A stretch of 64,000 nt of DNA from Providencia stuartii (GCF_029277985.1 NZ_CP119547.1:62001-126000); one strand, 5' to 3'. Counted from the stretch's first letter, positions 33,307-42,018 are shown. A program made the numbers and translations. Notes: generated by a model from the letters alone, not told the origin.

Positions 33307-33696
33307 ATGTCTATCAATACCAAAGTTGAACAAATCGCATACGGTCATGCTACCGCTCTAGTGCTCAGTGAACTGGGCCAACAAGAGAATTGGTGCAAGG
33401 CTTATGAGTATTTGTCTGAGTGTGTCGAACGGGGAGACGAGCCTGAGGATCTGGTCGTTTGGCAACCGTTTGAGCACTGGGAATGGAAAGACATTCTGGA
33501 GCAAATCGAGAGCGAAGCCGAGTCTCTGCTTTCGACTATTAAGTCCGTTTTAGGCTTGGCCCACAAAGGCATCATTCAGTCAGCAATTGACTGCTCTCTG
33601 GATTCGGACATGACCCAGCTTGACCTGATTGGAATGGTCGAGCTCGGAAGTGAAATCGAAGATGGGGAGTGTGCTGGAGGTGGCTATGCAGCTTAA
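33307..33696 (+). CDS. Acidic protein of unknown function
   Basis: The 129-residue protein is strongly acidic and helical (WEWKDILEQIESEAESLLSTI), with a Gly-rich end (GGGYAA). Such acidic plasmid proteins can mimic DNA, as antirestriction proteins do, but no specific motif supports that. The stop overlaps the next gene by 11 bases. Confidence 0.62.
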   Translation: MSINTKVEQIAYGHATALVLSELGQQENWCKAYEYLSECVERGDEPEDLVVWQPFEHWEWKDILEQIESEAESLLSTIKSVLGLAHKGIIQSAIDCSLDSDMTQLDLIGMVELGSEIEDGECAGGGYAA

Positions 33697-34138
33697 CCGA
33701 TACACGGCCAGGGAGTCTGACAAAAGTCGGATACTTCGGACCATCGGCTGGTGCAAGCGCAATCACCTTACACTTGCCGGTCTTCCATACGAGGACAATC
33801 TTGCAGGAAGTGACGGGATCAGCATAGAGATCATCACTCCTCCTGGTATGTCGCGGGAAATGTTGGAGCAAGCCGTCAGAGAGGGGTATTCAGAGCGAGA
33901 TGTCGTAAGGCATCGCATTCTGGAGTGCCCTGTCGGTTGGTTCATGGAAGCTGATGGCAAGGCATTTGATCATGAAGTGTTCCACGATTACGTGGTGGCT
34001 CATGGTTATGGCGAACCTTCCAGCGAAGCCTATGAGCTGGCGGAGCGGTGGTTCTGGCAGGGCAACGATTATGCGTTGATAGCTGCGGAAATAGTTGCTC
34101 GTGATCTTTGTGTTCGTGATGACGAAGATGAGGACTGA
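33686..34138 (+). CDS. Conserved plasmid protein of unknown function
   Basis: From ATG 33686 (SD GGAGG inside the previous gene) the product is 150 residues: basic start, a middle with paired helices (MLEQAVREGYSERDVVRHRIL) and an acidic tail ending DDEDED. It is translationally coupled to the upstream gene and lacks a hairpin leader. Family not recognised. Confidence 0.62.
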   Translation: MQLNRYTARESDKSRILRTIGWCKRNHLTLAGLPYEDNLAGSDGISIEIITPPGMSREMLEQAVREGYSERDVVRHRILECPVGWFMEADGKAFDHEVFHDYVVAHGYGEPSSEAYELAERWFWQGNDYALIAAEIVARDLCVRDDEDED

Positions 34139-34142
34139 TCCT

Positions 34143-34418
34143 ATGGATGCTGTAGCGCATATAGCAGCAGATAACCTTGTACCGGCATGTGGAGGTGCAG
34201 AGAAGCCGTTTACCGTTAGTGGTAGACAGTGGCTTTACTGCTATCACCCAGCCAGTGGGAGGCACTGCTACTTAGACCTCGATAATGACCGTCCAGTCTG
34301 GCATCGAGGATTTCATCCTGCTTTTCATCCTGAGCTTGAGTTCGCTGATGAAGCTGAGTTGCTTCGACCAGTTGAGCGAAAGCCTGACCATGAAGAGCTG
34401 GAGGATTTTTACTTTTAA
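34143..34418 (+). CDS. Small protein of unknown function
   Basis: The 91-residue protein starts MDAVAHIAADN; the centre is rich in His, Tyr and Trp (YCYHPASGRHCY) and the end is acidic (HEELEDFYF). ATG 34143 lies 5 bases after the previous stop; ATG 34128, overlapping it, is possible. Family not recognised. Confidence 0.58.
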   Translation: MDAVAHIAADNLVPACGGAEKPFTVSGRQWLYCYHPASGRHCYLDLDNDRPVWHRGFHPAFHPELEFADEAELLRPVERKPDHEELEDFYF

Positions 34419-34475
34419 CCCACGGGGCCGCTCTTCCTGATGGGAGACGGTCCTCCATTCTCAAAGGAGAAGACC
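34419..34475 (+). promoter_or_regulatory. SD-sequestering leader of the 63-residue gene
   Basis: A: GGGGCCG. B: CGGTCCTCC. C: GGAGAAGACC. Confidence 0.75.
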
Positions 34476-34667
34476 ATGAAAGATCACAGTCAAACGATTG
34501 TGTTCCCTGGGAACAATGTTGAATCACTTGCTGAGGCTAACGCCATGTTGAGCGCTGTGTCGGAAGATGCACGTAAAGCCAGCAATACGGAAGACAAACG
34601 TGACCTTGAATCGCTTCAAGGCTGGCTGGAAGAGAACATCAATTCTCAACTGGCAGGCGTGAAGTAA
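34476..34667 (+). CDS. Small acidic helical protein
   Basis: The 63-residue protein (MKDHSQTIVFPG...) is acidic and probably helical. No recognised family. It is supported by SD, spacing and a leader of the regional type. Confidence 0.58.
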   Translation: MKDHSQTIVFPGNNVESLAEANAMLSAVSEDARKASNTEDKRDLESLQGWLEENINSQLAGVK

Positions 34668-34679
34668 CTATGACTGTAA

Positions 34680-34735
34680 CCCCACTGGGGGCTTCATGCC
34701 CCTGTGGGGGCATGGTGCCCGTAAAAGGAGTCACC
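34680..34735 (+). promoter_or_regulatory. SD-sequestering leader of the 117-residue gene
   Basis: A: GGGGGCTTCATGC. B: GCATGGTGCCC. C: GGAGTCACCAT. A-B pairs 10 of 11 positions. Confidence 0.8.
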
Positions 34736-35089
34736 ATGAATGCAGTGAAGATGATCCAGAAGGAAAACCAGCTTGAGCTGCCGCTTTTCTTCCTGGATGA
34801 AGAGCCGAAGACCGCAGAAGTCATTCCATTTGAGCCAAAGCCTGAATGGACTGATGATGAGGTAAGGCAGTTACGTGATGGGCTTTTATGGCATAGCCTT
34901 AGAGTCCTTGCTGATGGTCGAGCTGGAAGTGAAATCAAGCAGGAAACGATGGCTTGGGTGATGTCCGATGAGGTACATCCATTCTCATTTGTGGTCTGCT
35001 GCGATGAAGCAGGTTACGATCCATCTGGAGTAAGGGAAGGCGTGAAGTCTATCCTAAACCGCTTAGCGCGGGTTAAAGCGGGGGGTTAA
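34736..35089 (+). CDS. Conserved plasmid protein of unknown function
   Basis: From ATG 34736 the product is 117 residues; an acidic N-terminal part (LPLFFLDEEPKTAEVIPFEP) is followed by a helical domain ending RLARVKAGG. The frame continues upstream through the leader but that stretch is hairpin, not protein. The last gene of block 4. Family not recognised. Confidence 0.6.
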   Translation: MNAVKMIQKENQLELPLFFLDEEPKTAEVIPFEPKPEWTDDEVRQLRDGLLWHSLRVLADGRAGSEIKQETMAWVMSDEVHPFSFVVCCDEAGYDPSGVREGVKSILNRLARVKAGG

Positions 35090-35218
35090 CCCCCTGCTTT
35101 CCCAGTGGCATCGACTTTCACATGTGAAAGTTTGTGCCCCTCGGAAAGCAAGATTTTGCTCTCTGTCGAGAGTGAATAGTGAGGTAGCTGGCCTCCCCAA
35201 ACAAACAGCATTCTACAT
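35079..35218 (+). repeat. Pseudoknot leader module, copy 5
   Basis: Hairpin GGGGG/CCCCC, P0 GCTTTCC/GGAAAGC (enclosing a palindrome CTTTCACATGTGAAAG), P1 CTCTC/GAGAG, P2 GAGG/CCTC around TAGCTGG (35185-35191), tail CAGC 35206-35209. P2 differs at two pairs from the GCGA/TCGC copies and still pairs. Confidence 0.82.
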
Positions 35219-35280
35219 AACCCTTGGGGGATCACTGCCCCTCGGGCTGGTGGTTCCCTGACAAACATGGAGCCACAACT
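35219..35280 (+). promoter_or_regulatory. SD-sequestering leader of the 114-residue gene
   Basis: A: GGGATCAC (35228-35235). B: GTGGTTCCC (35250-35258). C: GGAGCCAC (35269-35276). B pairs fully with both using G-U. Confidence 0.82.
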
Positions 35281-35625
35281 ATGACTACTCTTGCCAGCTT
35301 TGCGAATCCGATTTCTGTTATTCAACGCTCACCAACCAGTGGGGTGTTTGGCACAAATCAGTTCGTAGGAGACAAAGAGGGATTTGTACAAAAGGTGCTC
35401 GGAAAGTGGTACTGCAATCCAGGGAATACCATTCCCGTTGAGAGCATGTCCCACCTTGAGCAGGCGGAGAAACTGTATGACTTCTATGTCAAGTATCTCC
35501 AAGTGAAAGAAAAGATCTCTGTGAACCTTGGCCGGGTGCTGCATAAGCTGTACAGCACTGGTTCTATCAAGGAAGCAGAGATCGTGCTTGAAGCAATAAA
35601 AGCTCAGGCTGGCGTAACAGCTTGA
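35281..35625 (+). CDS. Small protein of unknown function
   Basis: The 114-residue protein has a polar start and a helical C-terminal half (EQAEKLYDFYVKYLQVKEKISVNL). The first gene of block 5. Family not recognised. Confidence 0.6.
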   Translation: MTTLASFANPISVIQRSPTSGVFGTNQFVGDKEGFVQKVLGKWYCNPGNTIPVESMSHLEQAEKLYDFYVKYLQVKEKISVNLGRVLHKLYSTGSIKEAEIVLEAIKAQAGVTA

Positions 35626-35635
35626 GCAATCTACT

Positions 35636-35702
35636 AACCCTAAACCGGGTGCATCCGCCCGGTTCGGGACGTGGTGCGCCCCCAAACTATTTGGAGTGCA
35701 TC
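35636..35702 (+). promoter_or_regulatory. SD-sequestering leader of the 100-residue gene
   Basis: A: GGGTGCATC. B: GGTGCGCCC. C: GGAGTGCATC. It is nearly the same sequence as the DUF3150-gene leader, though the genes are unrelated. Confidence 0.8.
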
Positions 35703-36005
35703 ATGGAAAAACATAACCTCAAATCCGGATTCAGCATCTATTTCGCTGACGTCCATTTCGAGAAACAAGTCTACGCATTCGGCTCAGGACTTGGCTTCAC
35801 CTCTGTGATTTACGCCTACTCGCTGGGCCGAGATCCGGAAGAAGCTGAGAAGCTGGCGCTTGAAAAGTACGACTCTGACGAAACGAAGGTGAAGAAGGTG
35901 CATGTCAATCTGGCTCGCAGCCAGGACATCAACCGCTACACCTTCCCTGAACAAATGGCTGGCTTTGCTAATGCCATTCAGTCTCACGGCATCGCTGTGA
36001 ACTGA
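35703..36005 (+). CDS. Small protein of unknown function
   Basis: From ATG 35703 the product is 100 residues (MEKHNLKSGFSIYFADVHFEKQ...), mixed alpha/beta with a helical middle (DPEEAEKLALEKYDSDE). Family not recognised; it carries a clear leader. Confidence 0.62.
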   Translation: MEKHNLKSGFSIYFADVHFEKQVYAFGSGLGFTSVIYAYSLGRDPEEAEKLALEKYDSDETKVKKVHVNLARSQDINRYTFPEQMAGFANAIQSHGIAVN

Positions 36006-36016
36006 GAACCACTTTA

Positions 36017-36082
36017 AACCCATCGGGGCCATTACTTCCCGATTGGGACGGTAGTGGCCTCTCAACCGAAAGGAGAGAGCTC
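36017..36082 (+). promoter_or_regulatory. SD-sequestering leader of dcm
   Basis: A: GGGGCCATTAC. B: GTAGTGGCCTCTC. C: GGAGAGAGC. A-B pairs over 11 positions using two G-U pairs. Confidence 0.78.
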
Positions 36083-37708
36083 ATGGCTACTATCGTAAAC
36101 ACCAAGTTAGGAGAACATCGAGGCAAGAAGCGCGTCTGGCTGGAAGGCCAAAAGCTACTGCGTGAAGGTTACTATCCTGGCATGAAGTATGATCTGGAGC
36201 TGAAAGATTCCCAGGTTGTGCTTCGCGTCAAAGAGGAGGGTAAGTTCACCATCAGTAAGCGCGAGCGCAATGGCCGGGTGTCTCCAATCATCGATCTGAC
36301 CGTGCAGGAGCTTGCTACCGTTTTTGACGGTGTAGAGATGCTCCGCGTGTTCATCCGTAACGGCGCAATTGTGATCTCTGCTCACCATCAACAAGAGCGA
36401 GTGATCGAGCGCGTCAACCGGCTTATCAGTAAGCTGGAGAATGGAGAATCGCTTTCGGTATGCAGCCTCTTTCATGGGGGTGGTGTGCTTGATAAAGCGA
36501 TTCACGCCGGTTTTCACAAGGCGGGAATTGCCAGTGCCATATCTGTGGCCGTGGAGATGGAAGGGAAATATCTCGATTCGTCTTTGGCAAATAACCCGGA
36601 GCTTTGGAACGAAGATTCTATTGTTATCGAATCGCCAATCCAGGCTGTGAATCTCAGCAAACGCCCACCACAGGTGGATGTTTTGATGGGGGGCATACCG
36701 TGTACCGGCGCGTCAAAGTCAGGTCGCAGTAAGAACAAGTTGGAGTTTGCCGAATCGCATGAGGCGGCAGGTGCCATGTTCTTCAACTTCCTGCAATTCG
36801 TAGAAGCGCTAAACCCAGCCGTTGTGCTGATTGAGAACGTGCCTGAGTACCAGAACACCGCTTCGATGGAAGTGATTCGTTCGGTGCTCTCTTCGTTGGG
36901 TTACTCCCTACAAGAGCGCATTCTCGACGGCAATGAGTTTGGGGTTATTGAGCGCCGCAAGCGTCTTTGTGTTGTTGCGCTTTCCCACGGGATCGACGGG
37001 TTTGAACTTGAGAAGGTTCAGCCTGTTCGCACCAAGGAAAGTCGCATACAGGACATCCTGGAGCCAGTTCCGCTCGATTCTGAACGTTGGAAGTCATTTG
37101 ACTATCTGGCTGAGAAGGAGTTGAGAGACAAAGCTGCTGGCAAGGGGTTCTCTCGCCAGCTTCTGACTGGCGACGATGAGTTTTGCGGCACCATAGGTAA
37201 GGACTATGCAAAATGCAGAAGTACCGAACCTTTCATTGTTCATCCAGAACAGCCGGAGTTGTCTCGCATCTTTACACCGACAGAACATTGTCGAGTGAAA
37301 GGGATACCAGAGGAACTCATCCAAGGTCTGTCGGACACTATTGCCCACCAGATTCTCGGGCAATCGGTAGTCTTTCCCGCGTTCGAGGCTTTAGCCCTCG
37401 CATTAGGGAACAGCCTGTGGAGCTGGGTTGGAATGATGCCAATCATGGTCGAAGTCGTGGATGAATCACAGCCGGTGATCGGTGGTGAAGACTTCCATTG
37501 GGCAACGGCATTGGTTGACGCAAAGGGCACTCTCAAGCTGTCACCGGCAGCGAAAAAACAGGGGATGCCCTTCAACATTATGGATGGTCAATTGGCTGTC
37601 TATTCACCTAACGGAACTAAAAAGAGCTGCGGCCATGAGCCTTGCGAATATCTCCCGGTAATGATGTCCGGAGACGCAATCATGGTCACTTCATCTTTGG
37701 TTCATTAG
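36083..37708 (+). CDS. dcm: DNA cytosine-5 methyltransferase
   Basis: The 541-residue protein has an N-terminal extension of about 120 residues, then the C5 methyltransferase motifs in order: motif I (LFHGGGVLDKAI, about residue 128), catalytic motif IV (GGIPCTGAS, Cys about 207), motif VI (IENVPEY) and motif VIII (ERRKRLC). Motif I has LFHGGG where FxGxG is usual, with His in place of the aromatic or Ala. No cognate nuclease is present, so it is an orphan modification enzyme. The target cannot be read from sequence. Confidence 0.9.
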   Translation: MATIVNTKLGEHRGKKRVWLEGQKLLREGYYPGMKYDLELKDSQVVLRVKEEGKFTISKRERNGRVSPIIDLTVQELATVFDGVEMLRVFIRNGAIVISAHHQQERVIERVNRLISKLENGESLSVCSLFHGGGVLDKAIHAGFHKAGIASAISVAVEMEGKYLDSSLANNPELWNEDSIVIESPIQAVNLSKRPPQVDVLMGGIPCTGASKSGRSKNKLEFAESHEAAGAMFFNFLQFVEALNPAVVLIENVPEYQNTASMEVIRSVLSSLGYSLQERILDGNEFGVIERRKRLCVVALSHGIDGFELEKVQPVRTKESRIQDILEPVPLDSERWKSFDYLAEKELRDKAAGKGFSRQLLTGDDEFCGTIGKDYAKCRSTEPFIVHPEQPELSRIFTPTEHCRVKGIPEELIQGLSDTIAHQILGQSVVFPAFEALALALGNSLWSWVGMMPIMVEVVDESQPVIGGEDFHWATALVDAKGTLKLSPAAKKQGMPFNIMDGQLAVYSPNGTKKSCGHEPCEYLPVMMSGDAIMVTSSLVH

Positions 37709-37768
37709 TAACTCACCGGGGCAATGCCGAAAGGCCTTTGCTCCGGCCTATCCGAAAGGAGAGTAATC
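37709..37768 (+). promoter_or_regulatory. Hairpin leader of the 143-residue gene
   Basis: A: GGGGCAA. B: TTGCTCCGG. The SD arm pairing (GGAG with CTCC) is weaker than elsewhere. Confidence 0.55.
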
Positions 37769-38200
37769 ATGAAAATCGAAACTGTTGTGCCTTTACCTCC
37801 CGAGGATTCAGGCCTTCAACACTGCATTGCCAGGTTCCATAACCGCAACATGGATTCCAAGCGAAAAGACAAGACCCGTTTTTTCAGGAGGGAGCCGGTT
37901 ATGATCGTAAACCCAGAGACCAAAGCAAAGGTTCTCCGGTATGCGATGGGCAACCCTGGGAATTTATCCATCACAAAGCTGGCGGTCGCGCTGGATTACG
38001 ATGCGGTAGATGCTCTGGGTGTTCGTTTTAAAGACACTGTAAATCTTGAGGTTCGCAGAGCCAGGCGCTGGGAAGTCTGGCAGTGGTTCTGGAACCATCC
38101 GGATCAAAGTGTCCAACTGTCAATCAAATTGGGCGTGGTTGGCGCTGTGTTGGGAGTCATGGGCTTCCTGACTGGCGTAGCTCCGTACCTCTTGGGATAA
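37769..38200 (+). CDS. Protein with C-terminal membrane anchor
   Basis: From ATG 37769 (SD AAAGGAGAG) the product is 143 residues: a basic N-terminal half, a helix-rich middle (NPETKAKVLRYAMGNPG, then LSITKLAVALDY), and one C-terminal membrane helix (about residues 118-138) ending in PYLLG. It is probably tail-anchored in the inner membrane. Family not recognised. Confidence 0.62.
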   Translation: MKIETVVPLPPEDSGLQHCIARFHNRNMDSKRKDKTRFFRREPVMIVNPETKAKVLRYAMGNPGNLSITKLAVALDYDAVDALGVRFKDTVNLEVRRARRWEVWQWFWNHPDQSVQLSIKLGVVGAVLGVMGFLTGVAPYLLG

Positions 38201-38206
38201 ACCAAT

Positions 38207-38273
38207 AAAGCCGTTAACGGGCAATGTAAGTCCGGAGACGGCTTGCATTGCTCTCTCGAAAGTGGAGAGTCAA
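38207..38273 (+). promoter_or_regulatory. SD-sequestering leader of the 184-residue gene
   Basis: A: GGGCAATG. B: CATTGCTCTC. C: GGAGAG. A-B pairs over 8 bp; CTCTC in B pairs with the SD. Confidence 0.75.
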
Positions 38274-38828
38274 ATGAACACATTAGAACAACTTGTAAAT
38301 CAGAGAGTGCTTGAGGAAGGTCTGAAAAAGGCGAAGCCATTGGCCGCGCAAATGGGGCTTGAATCTGTACCTGATGAGATGCTTGAAATGATCTGCCCAA
38401 ACTTGAACTACTCTGGGCAGTTTACGCCAGCTCTGTACGCGAGATTTCAAAGCGTAAAGCGATTACTGAAAGAGTTGTCGGAACAAACCTCACCTAAGCA
38501 CGGGCATATTGTGAAGTTTACCAACCAATATGGGAGCTACGATGAGTCAGCTTTGCTGTTCAAAGAAGGCGACGTCAGAAACCAGAACTTGGTTGCTTGT
38601 GTGGGCGGGAAGACGCTAAATCTCGGAGAGCTAGAGCTTCGAGATTATGGGCTCAATATGCACATCGGTTGCGGTGGACCATTTGAGCCGATCTCAGAAG
38701 CGCAGATTCAGTCCTTGTCTGAGTTTGACTTCTATGAGACGACCTACAGATTCTGGGGCCAGAATCCATGTGGAAACGGGATGATAGACATCACCGTCCC
38801 TATGAAACGTTGGTTCTTGACTGTGTAG
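38274..38828 (+). CDS. Conserved plasmid protein of unknown function
   Basis: From ATG 38274 (SD GGAGAG) the product is 184 residues with three cysteines in the second half (LVACVGG, HIGCGGP, NPCGNG). It has a helical N-terminal part and a beta-rich C-terminal part. The last gene of block 5. Family not recognised. Confidence 0.62.
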   Translation: MNTLEQLVNQRVLEEGLKKAKPLAAQMGLESVPDEMLEMICPNLNYSGQFTPALYARFQSVKRLLKELSEQTSPKHGHIVKFTNQYGSYDESALLFKEGDVRNQNLVACVGGKTLNLGELELRDYGLNMHIGCGGPFEPISEAQIQSLSEFDFYETTYRFWGQNPCGNGMIDITVPMKRWFLTV

Positions 38829-38883
38829 CTTCAACCTGAGTGCGCCGAGAAATCGGCGTACCGGCCCCTTAAAAAGGGTAATC

Positions 38884-38998
38884 AGCGCAGGGGGAAACCC
38901 CGCGCTTTCCCAAGCATCTCGGTTTCCCAGGGTGCTTCGGAAAGTGCCTTAGGCGCTCAAGTGCGGTAGCTGGCTGCCAAAAACAAACAGCAAATTAT
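38884..38998 (+). repeat. Pseudoknot leader module, copy 6
   Basis: Hairpin GCGCAGGGG/CCCCGCGC, P0 CTTTCCCAAGCA/TGCTTCGGAAAG, P1 AGTGCC/GGCGCT, P2 GCGG/CTGC around TAGCTGG (38967-38973), tail CAGC 38988-38991. Confidence 0.82.
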
Positions 38999-39060
38999 CA
39001 ACCCTGACGGGAGCACCTCCTGTTAGGGGGGCTCCGTCATAAACTGAACGGAGATATAGC
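38999..39060 (+). promoter_or_regulatory. SD-sequestering leader of the 128-residue gene
   Basis: A: GACGGGAGC. B: GGCTCCGTC. C: ACGGAG with the SD. Confidence 0.75.
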
Positions 39061-39447
39061 ATGTCTAAAAACGTCAACGATGTTTTTTCAAACCGAACTT
39101 CTTTGGAATGTACTGTAAATGCAGCGCTGGATCGTCGTATCGGTCTGCGTGTCGGGTTCCCTCATTACAGAGAAGGAGCAAACGGTGTGGTTTGTGAGAT
39201 CGAAGCAGAGTACCCATTGCTCAACACTCATTCGAGTGTTGCATGGCCCCTGCTCGATGAACTCAACAGTTACACCATCCAAAAAAACCAATCGCTCATT
39301 GATCACATTGATAATGCGGTCGCTGAACTGTTGAAACACAAGGCTCGTCTACAGCTTGATATTCAAAAGCTGCAAGACGGTGACATTGATCTGGTGAAAC
39401 AGGCCAAGCAGCAATACGAAGACAACCAGATGTCGAGTAGCAGCTAG
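39061..39447 (+). CDS. Small protein of unknown function
   Basis: The 128-residue protein has a globular first half and a coiled-coil C-terminal half (VAELLKHKARLQLDIQKLQDG), ending in a Ser-rich tail. It precedes the DndC-like gene. Family not recognised. Confidence 0.6.
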   Translation: MSKNVNDVFSNRTSLECTVNAALDRRIGLRVGFPHYREGANGVVCEIEAEYPLLNTHSSVAWPLLDELNSYTIQKNQSLIDHIDNAVAELLKHKARLQLDIQKLQDGDIDLVKQAKQQYEDNQMSSSS

Positions 39448-39477
39448 TTCAGGTCTGATAGCCAGGATTCAATTTTA

Positions 39478-39534
39478 ACCCTACCGGGGTGCTTTCCCGG
39501 AAGGGATGGGCACCCTGCTAATCCAGGAGGCCCT
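39478..39534 (+). promoter_or_regulatory. SD-sequestering leader of the DndC-like gene
   Basis: A: GGGGTGCTT. B: GGGCACCC. C: GGAGGCCC. Confidence 0.75.
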
Positions 39535-41988
39535 ATGCAACAAACATTAAACTTTGATCTATCAGAACAACCCATCCCAGTGCTTTTGCGTGGGGATAAG
39601 TGGGATTCTGTTTGGTCAGAACTGACTGATAACGAGGATTTGAACTTCGTTGATGCCAGTAGAGGAACCAGTCTGTCATCGTTGATCACGTCATCGGTTG
39701 AGTCCATTCACACGGCCTTAATTGATGGGTGGACCATGATGATCGGCTATTCCAGTGGTAAAGATTCTGAAACGGTCTTGCACCTGTTCCTGATGGCCCT
39801 GATCCGGGCTGTAAGGAGTGGGGCGACCATCAGCCAGCACCACTTCATCTTGCACACTGACACACTGATCGAAAGCCCAGAGGTAAGGTGGCTGGCGGAT
39901 CAGAAACTGGCCGAGCTGGAGCGTTTCATTGCGAAGGAAAACCTTCCTCTGACCATCGTTCTAGCAAAGCCTGGGATCTCGCAGAGTTGGACGGGCCGAA
40001 TCCTTACTGGGAGGGGGTTGCCTACGTTTTCCAACTCCACGGCCCGCCAGTGTAGCCAGGATTTAAAAATCACCTCTGCCAAAAGAGCGAAGGCAGCTTA
40101 TATGCGAGAGCTTCCCAAAGAGGTTCGACAGAAAGTCTGCCTTTTGCTGGGCAGTCGTGATGCTGAAAGCACTATTCGTGCGGCCAACATTGCAAAACAG
40201 CGAGGAAGCTCAGATCGCGTCATTAAGACGAAAGATGGGGGTGAGCTGTATGTGGTGAAAAACTGGTTGGCGAGTGATGTCTGGGAGTTCTTACTATCCG
40301 CTGGCATGGGCTCAGCATATCCTCTGCCAAGTTACTTGGAGAGCAATGTCACTACGGCAGAGCTTTACAAGGCGGCAACAGGGGAGTGCGTGTGGTCGGC
40401 AACAGAGAAGAAGGCCAGTGACGCCTGTGGCGCTCGCTTCGGTTGCTGGGCTTGCCAGGCTGTTGGGTTGGATAAGTCAATGGAGACGTTGCTTGCCACG
40501 GACCCTGAAAGGCATGGCTATATGTCGGGGCTGAACCGCATCCAGCGCTACTTGGCAAAACGCCGGTACGCATGGGAAGACCGCCATCCCGTAGGTCGAA
40601 CGATTTACGAGGGCGGATACATCAAAATACAGCCGGACGTTTACAGTCCTGTTTTCCTAGAACGATTGCTTCATGTCTGTTGCAGCATGGACTACATGGA
40701 GCAAAAGAGAGCTGATGAGCTGGCATACAAGCTGGCTACTGGTCAAGCAGAGGATAACGACTGGAACCGTCGAATGGCAGAGCCACAATTCCGGATCATA
40801 TCGGAAGAGGCTTTAGTCCATATCGACTTCATGTGGGCCTTCCATCATTTCAATGATAAGCCTTTCCATGCCCTGGAGATTTACCACAGGGTTTGGTCGA
40901 TGGGTGATCTGGACTTGCTGGAAGACGAGCCGCAGTGTGAAACCGTTCCTCAGTCACCAATTCCGAAGCCATTGTGGTTGAAGGTTGGTCGCTGGGGCGA
41001 TGGTTCGCTTTCTGATGGCTTGGCCGATCCGTTAGCGGAAATGGCTTACTTTGACGGCGGGGATGACCCGTTGGCAGCGCAAGTGATCAATACCGCAGAC
41101 GGAAAGAGAAGGGTGGTTTGCTTCGCAGAAGATGATGAAGTGAAAGTCGATCCCGACTCCGCTGCGTTCATCATCTGGAACGAATACCCGCGACTAAGGG
41201 AGTCTGTACTGAAGGGACATTATACGCCCGGTAGTGCAGCGCAGTTCTACCTTCGGTTCGGAGCAATCCAGCTTGCGAAAGGAAAAGGCGCTTTGTATCA
41301 CCGTATGATGCAAAGAGGTCAAACCTACCACCAGATGGGCCTTACAGGGCTACAGACGATGGAAGGAATCCAACAGCGCAAGGATGTCAAAGTGCTTAGC
41401 GATGCTAAGTACAAAGATCTGGTGAAGCGAAAAATCAAGGGAAGACTGGCAACGGTACGCTGGTGGGTCAACTTGCACTTAACGTTCAAGTACCATCTGC
41501 ACCACCGTACTCCGACGGGGTTGTTCATCGAGAAGCAACTTGACCAGGAAGCAATGGAAGAACAGAAACGGCATCAGGAGCGATGGTTTAACTACGTGAC
41601 TGACGCGATGCTTTGTTACTCCAGCGCATTCTGTATGAGCGTCATGGAAGGGCGAGAGGGGAGCGGAAACGCCAACATTCGTCGTTACATGGCCGCGACC
41701 AGAAGGAAGGCTTATACGGCCCTCTGCGAGCTCTTGGACAATACTGACGCCCAGTGGGTGAATGATGTGGTCCAGAGTGCCGTAGGGCAGTATGAGGCGA
41801 TACAGGCAGCCCTAACCGAAGGTTCCGCGCTTGCTATCTATCTCGACTGGATCAACCTACTGTCAAAACGCCATCCAGCCTCTTTGGAGCGACATGTCAG
41901 AACGATGATCAAGGCGGTTCAACGCTTACATCGCCGCGACGACACAGAGTTGCAAAGAGGACAGCAAGGCTTGTCCTTGGCCGCATAA
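39535..41988 (+). CDS. DndC-like PP-loop / PAPS-reductase-family protein
   Basis: The 817-residue protein has a PP-loop (YSSGKDSET, about residues 70-78) and, at about residues 296-315, the cluster CGARFGCWACQAV..DKSM. This resembles DndC (CG.SRFGCWTC..V..DKSM), the Fe-S PP-loop enzyme that activates sulfur for DNA phosphorothioation. Two further cysteines lie at CC near residue 381. From about residue 480 on, a long helical region of no known family doubles the length of a normal DndC. No dndA, B, D or E is in the window. An unusual DNA- or RNA-modifying enzyme is the best guess; plain PAPS reductase activity is less likely. Confidence 0.75.
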   Translation: MQQTLNFDLSEQPIPVLLRGDKWDSVWSELTDNEDLNFVDASRGTSLSSLITSSVESIHTALIDGWTMMIGYSSGKDSETVLHLFLMALIRAVRSGATISQHHFILHTDTLIESPEVRWLADQKLAELERFIAKENLPLTIVLAKPGISQSWTGRILTGRGLPTFSNSTARQCSQDLKITSAKRAKAAYMRELPKEVRQKVCLLLGSRDAESTIRAANIAKQRGSSDRVIKTKDGGELYVVKNWLASDVWEFLLSAGMGSAYPLPSYLESNVTTAELYKAATGECVWSATEKKASDACGARFGCWACQAVGLDKSMETLLATDPERHGYMSGLNRIQRYLAKRRYAWEDRHPVGRTIYEGGYIKIQPDVYSPVFLERLLHVCCSMDYMEQKRADELAYKLATGQAEDNDWNRRMAEPQFRIISEEALVHIDFMWAFHHFNDKPFHALEIYHRVWSMGDLDLLEDEPQCETVPQSPIPKPLWLKVGRWGDGSLSDGLADPLAEMAYFDGGDDPLAAQVINTADGKRRVVCFAEDDEVKVDPDSAAFIIWNEYPRLRESVLKGHYTPGSAAQFYLRFGAIQLAKGKGALYHRMMQRGQTYHQMGLTGLQTMEGIQQRKDVKVLSDAKYKDLVKRKIKGRLATVRWWVNLHLTFKYHLHHRTPTGLFIEKQLDQEAMEEQKRHQERWFNYVTDAMLCYSSAFCMSVMEGREGSGNANIRRYMAATRRKAYTALCELLDNTDAQWVNDVVQSAVGQYEAIQAALTEGSALAIYLDWINLLSKRHPASLERHVRTMIKAVQRLHRRDDTELQRGQQGLSLAA

Positions 41989-41990
41989 AA

Positions 41991-42018
41991 AGCCCTCCTT
42001 CGGGAGGGCTTTTTCTTT
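41991..42018 (+). terminator. Terminator after the DndC-like gene
   Basis: AGCCCTCC-TTCG-GGAGGGCT followed by a T run. It is the only strong intrinsic terminator inside the 21-48 kb region, and a new AcaCD-like promoter follows at once. Confidence 0.9.

Noticed and set aside
38867..38888. A ninth AcaCD-like box before block 6
   Set aside because: CCCCTTAAAAAGGGTAATCA followed by GC is only loosely similar, lacks GGGC and has no -10 at the usual distance.
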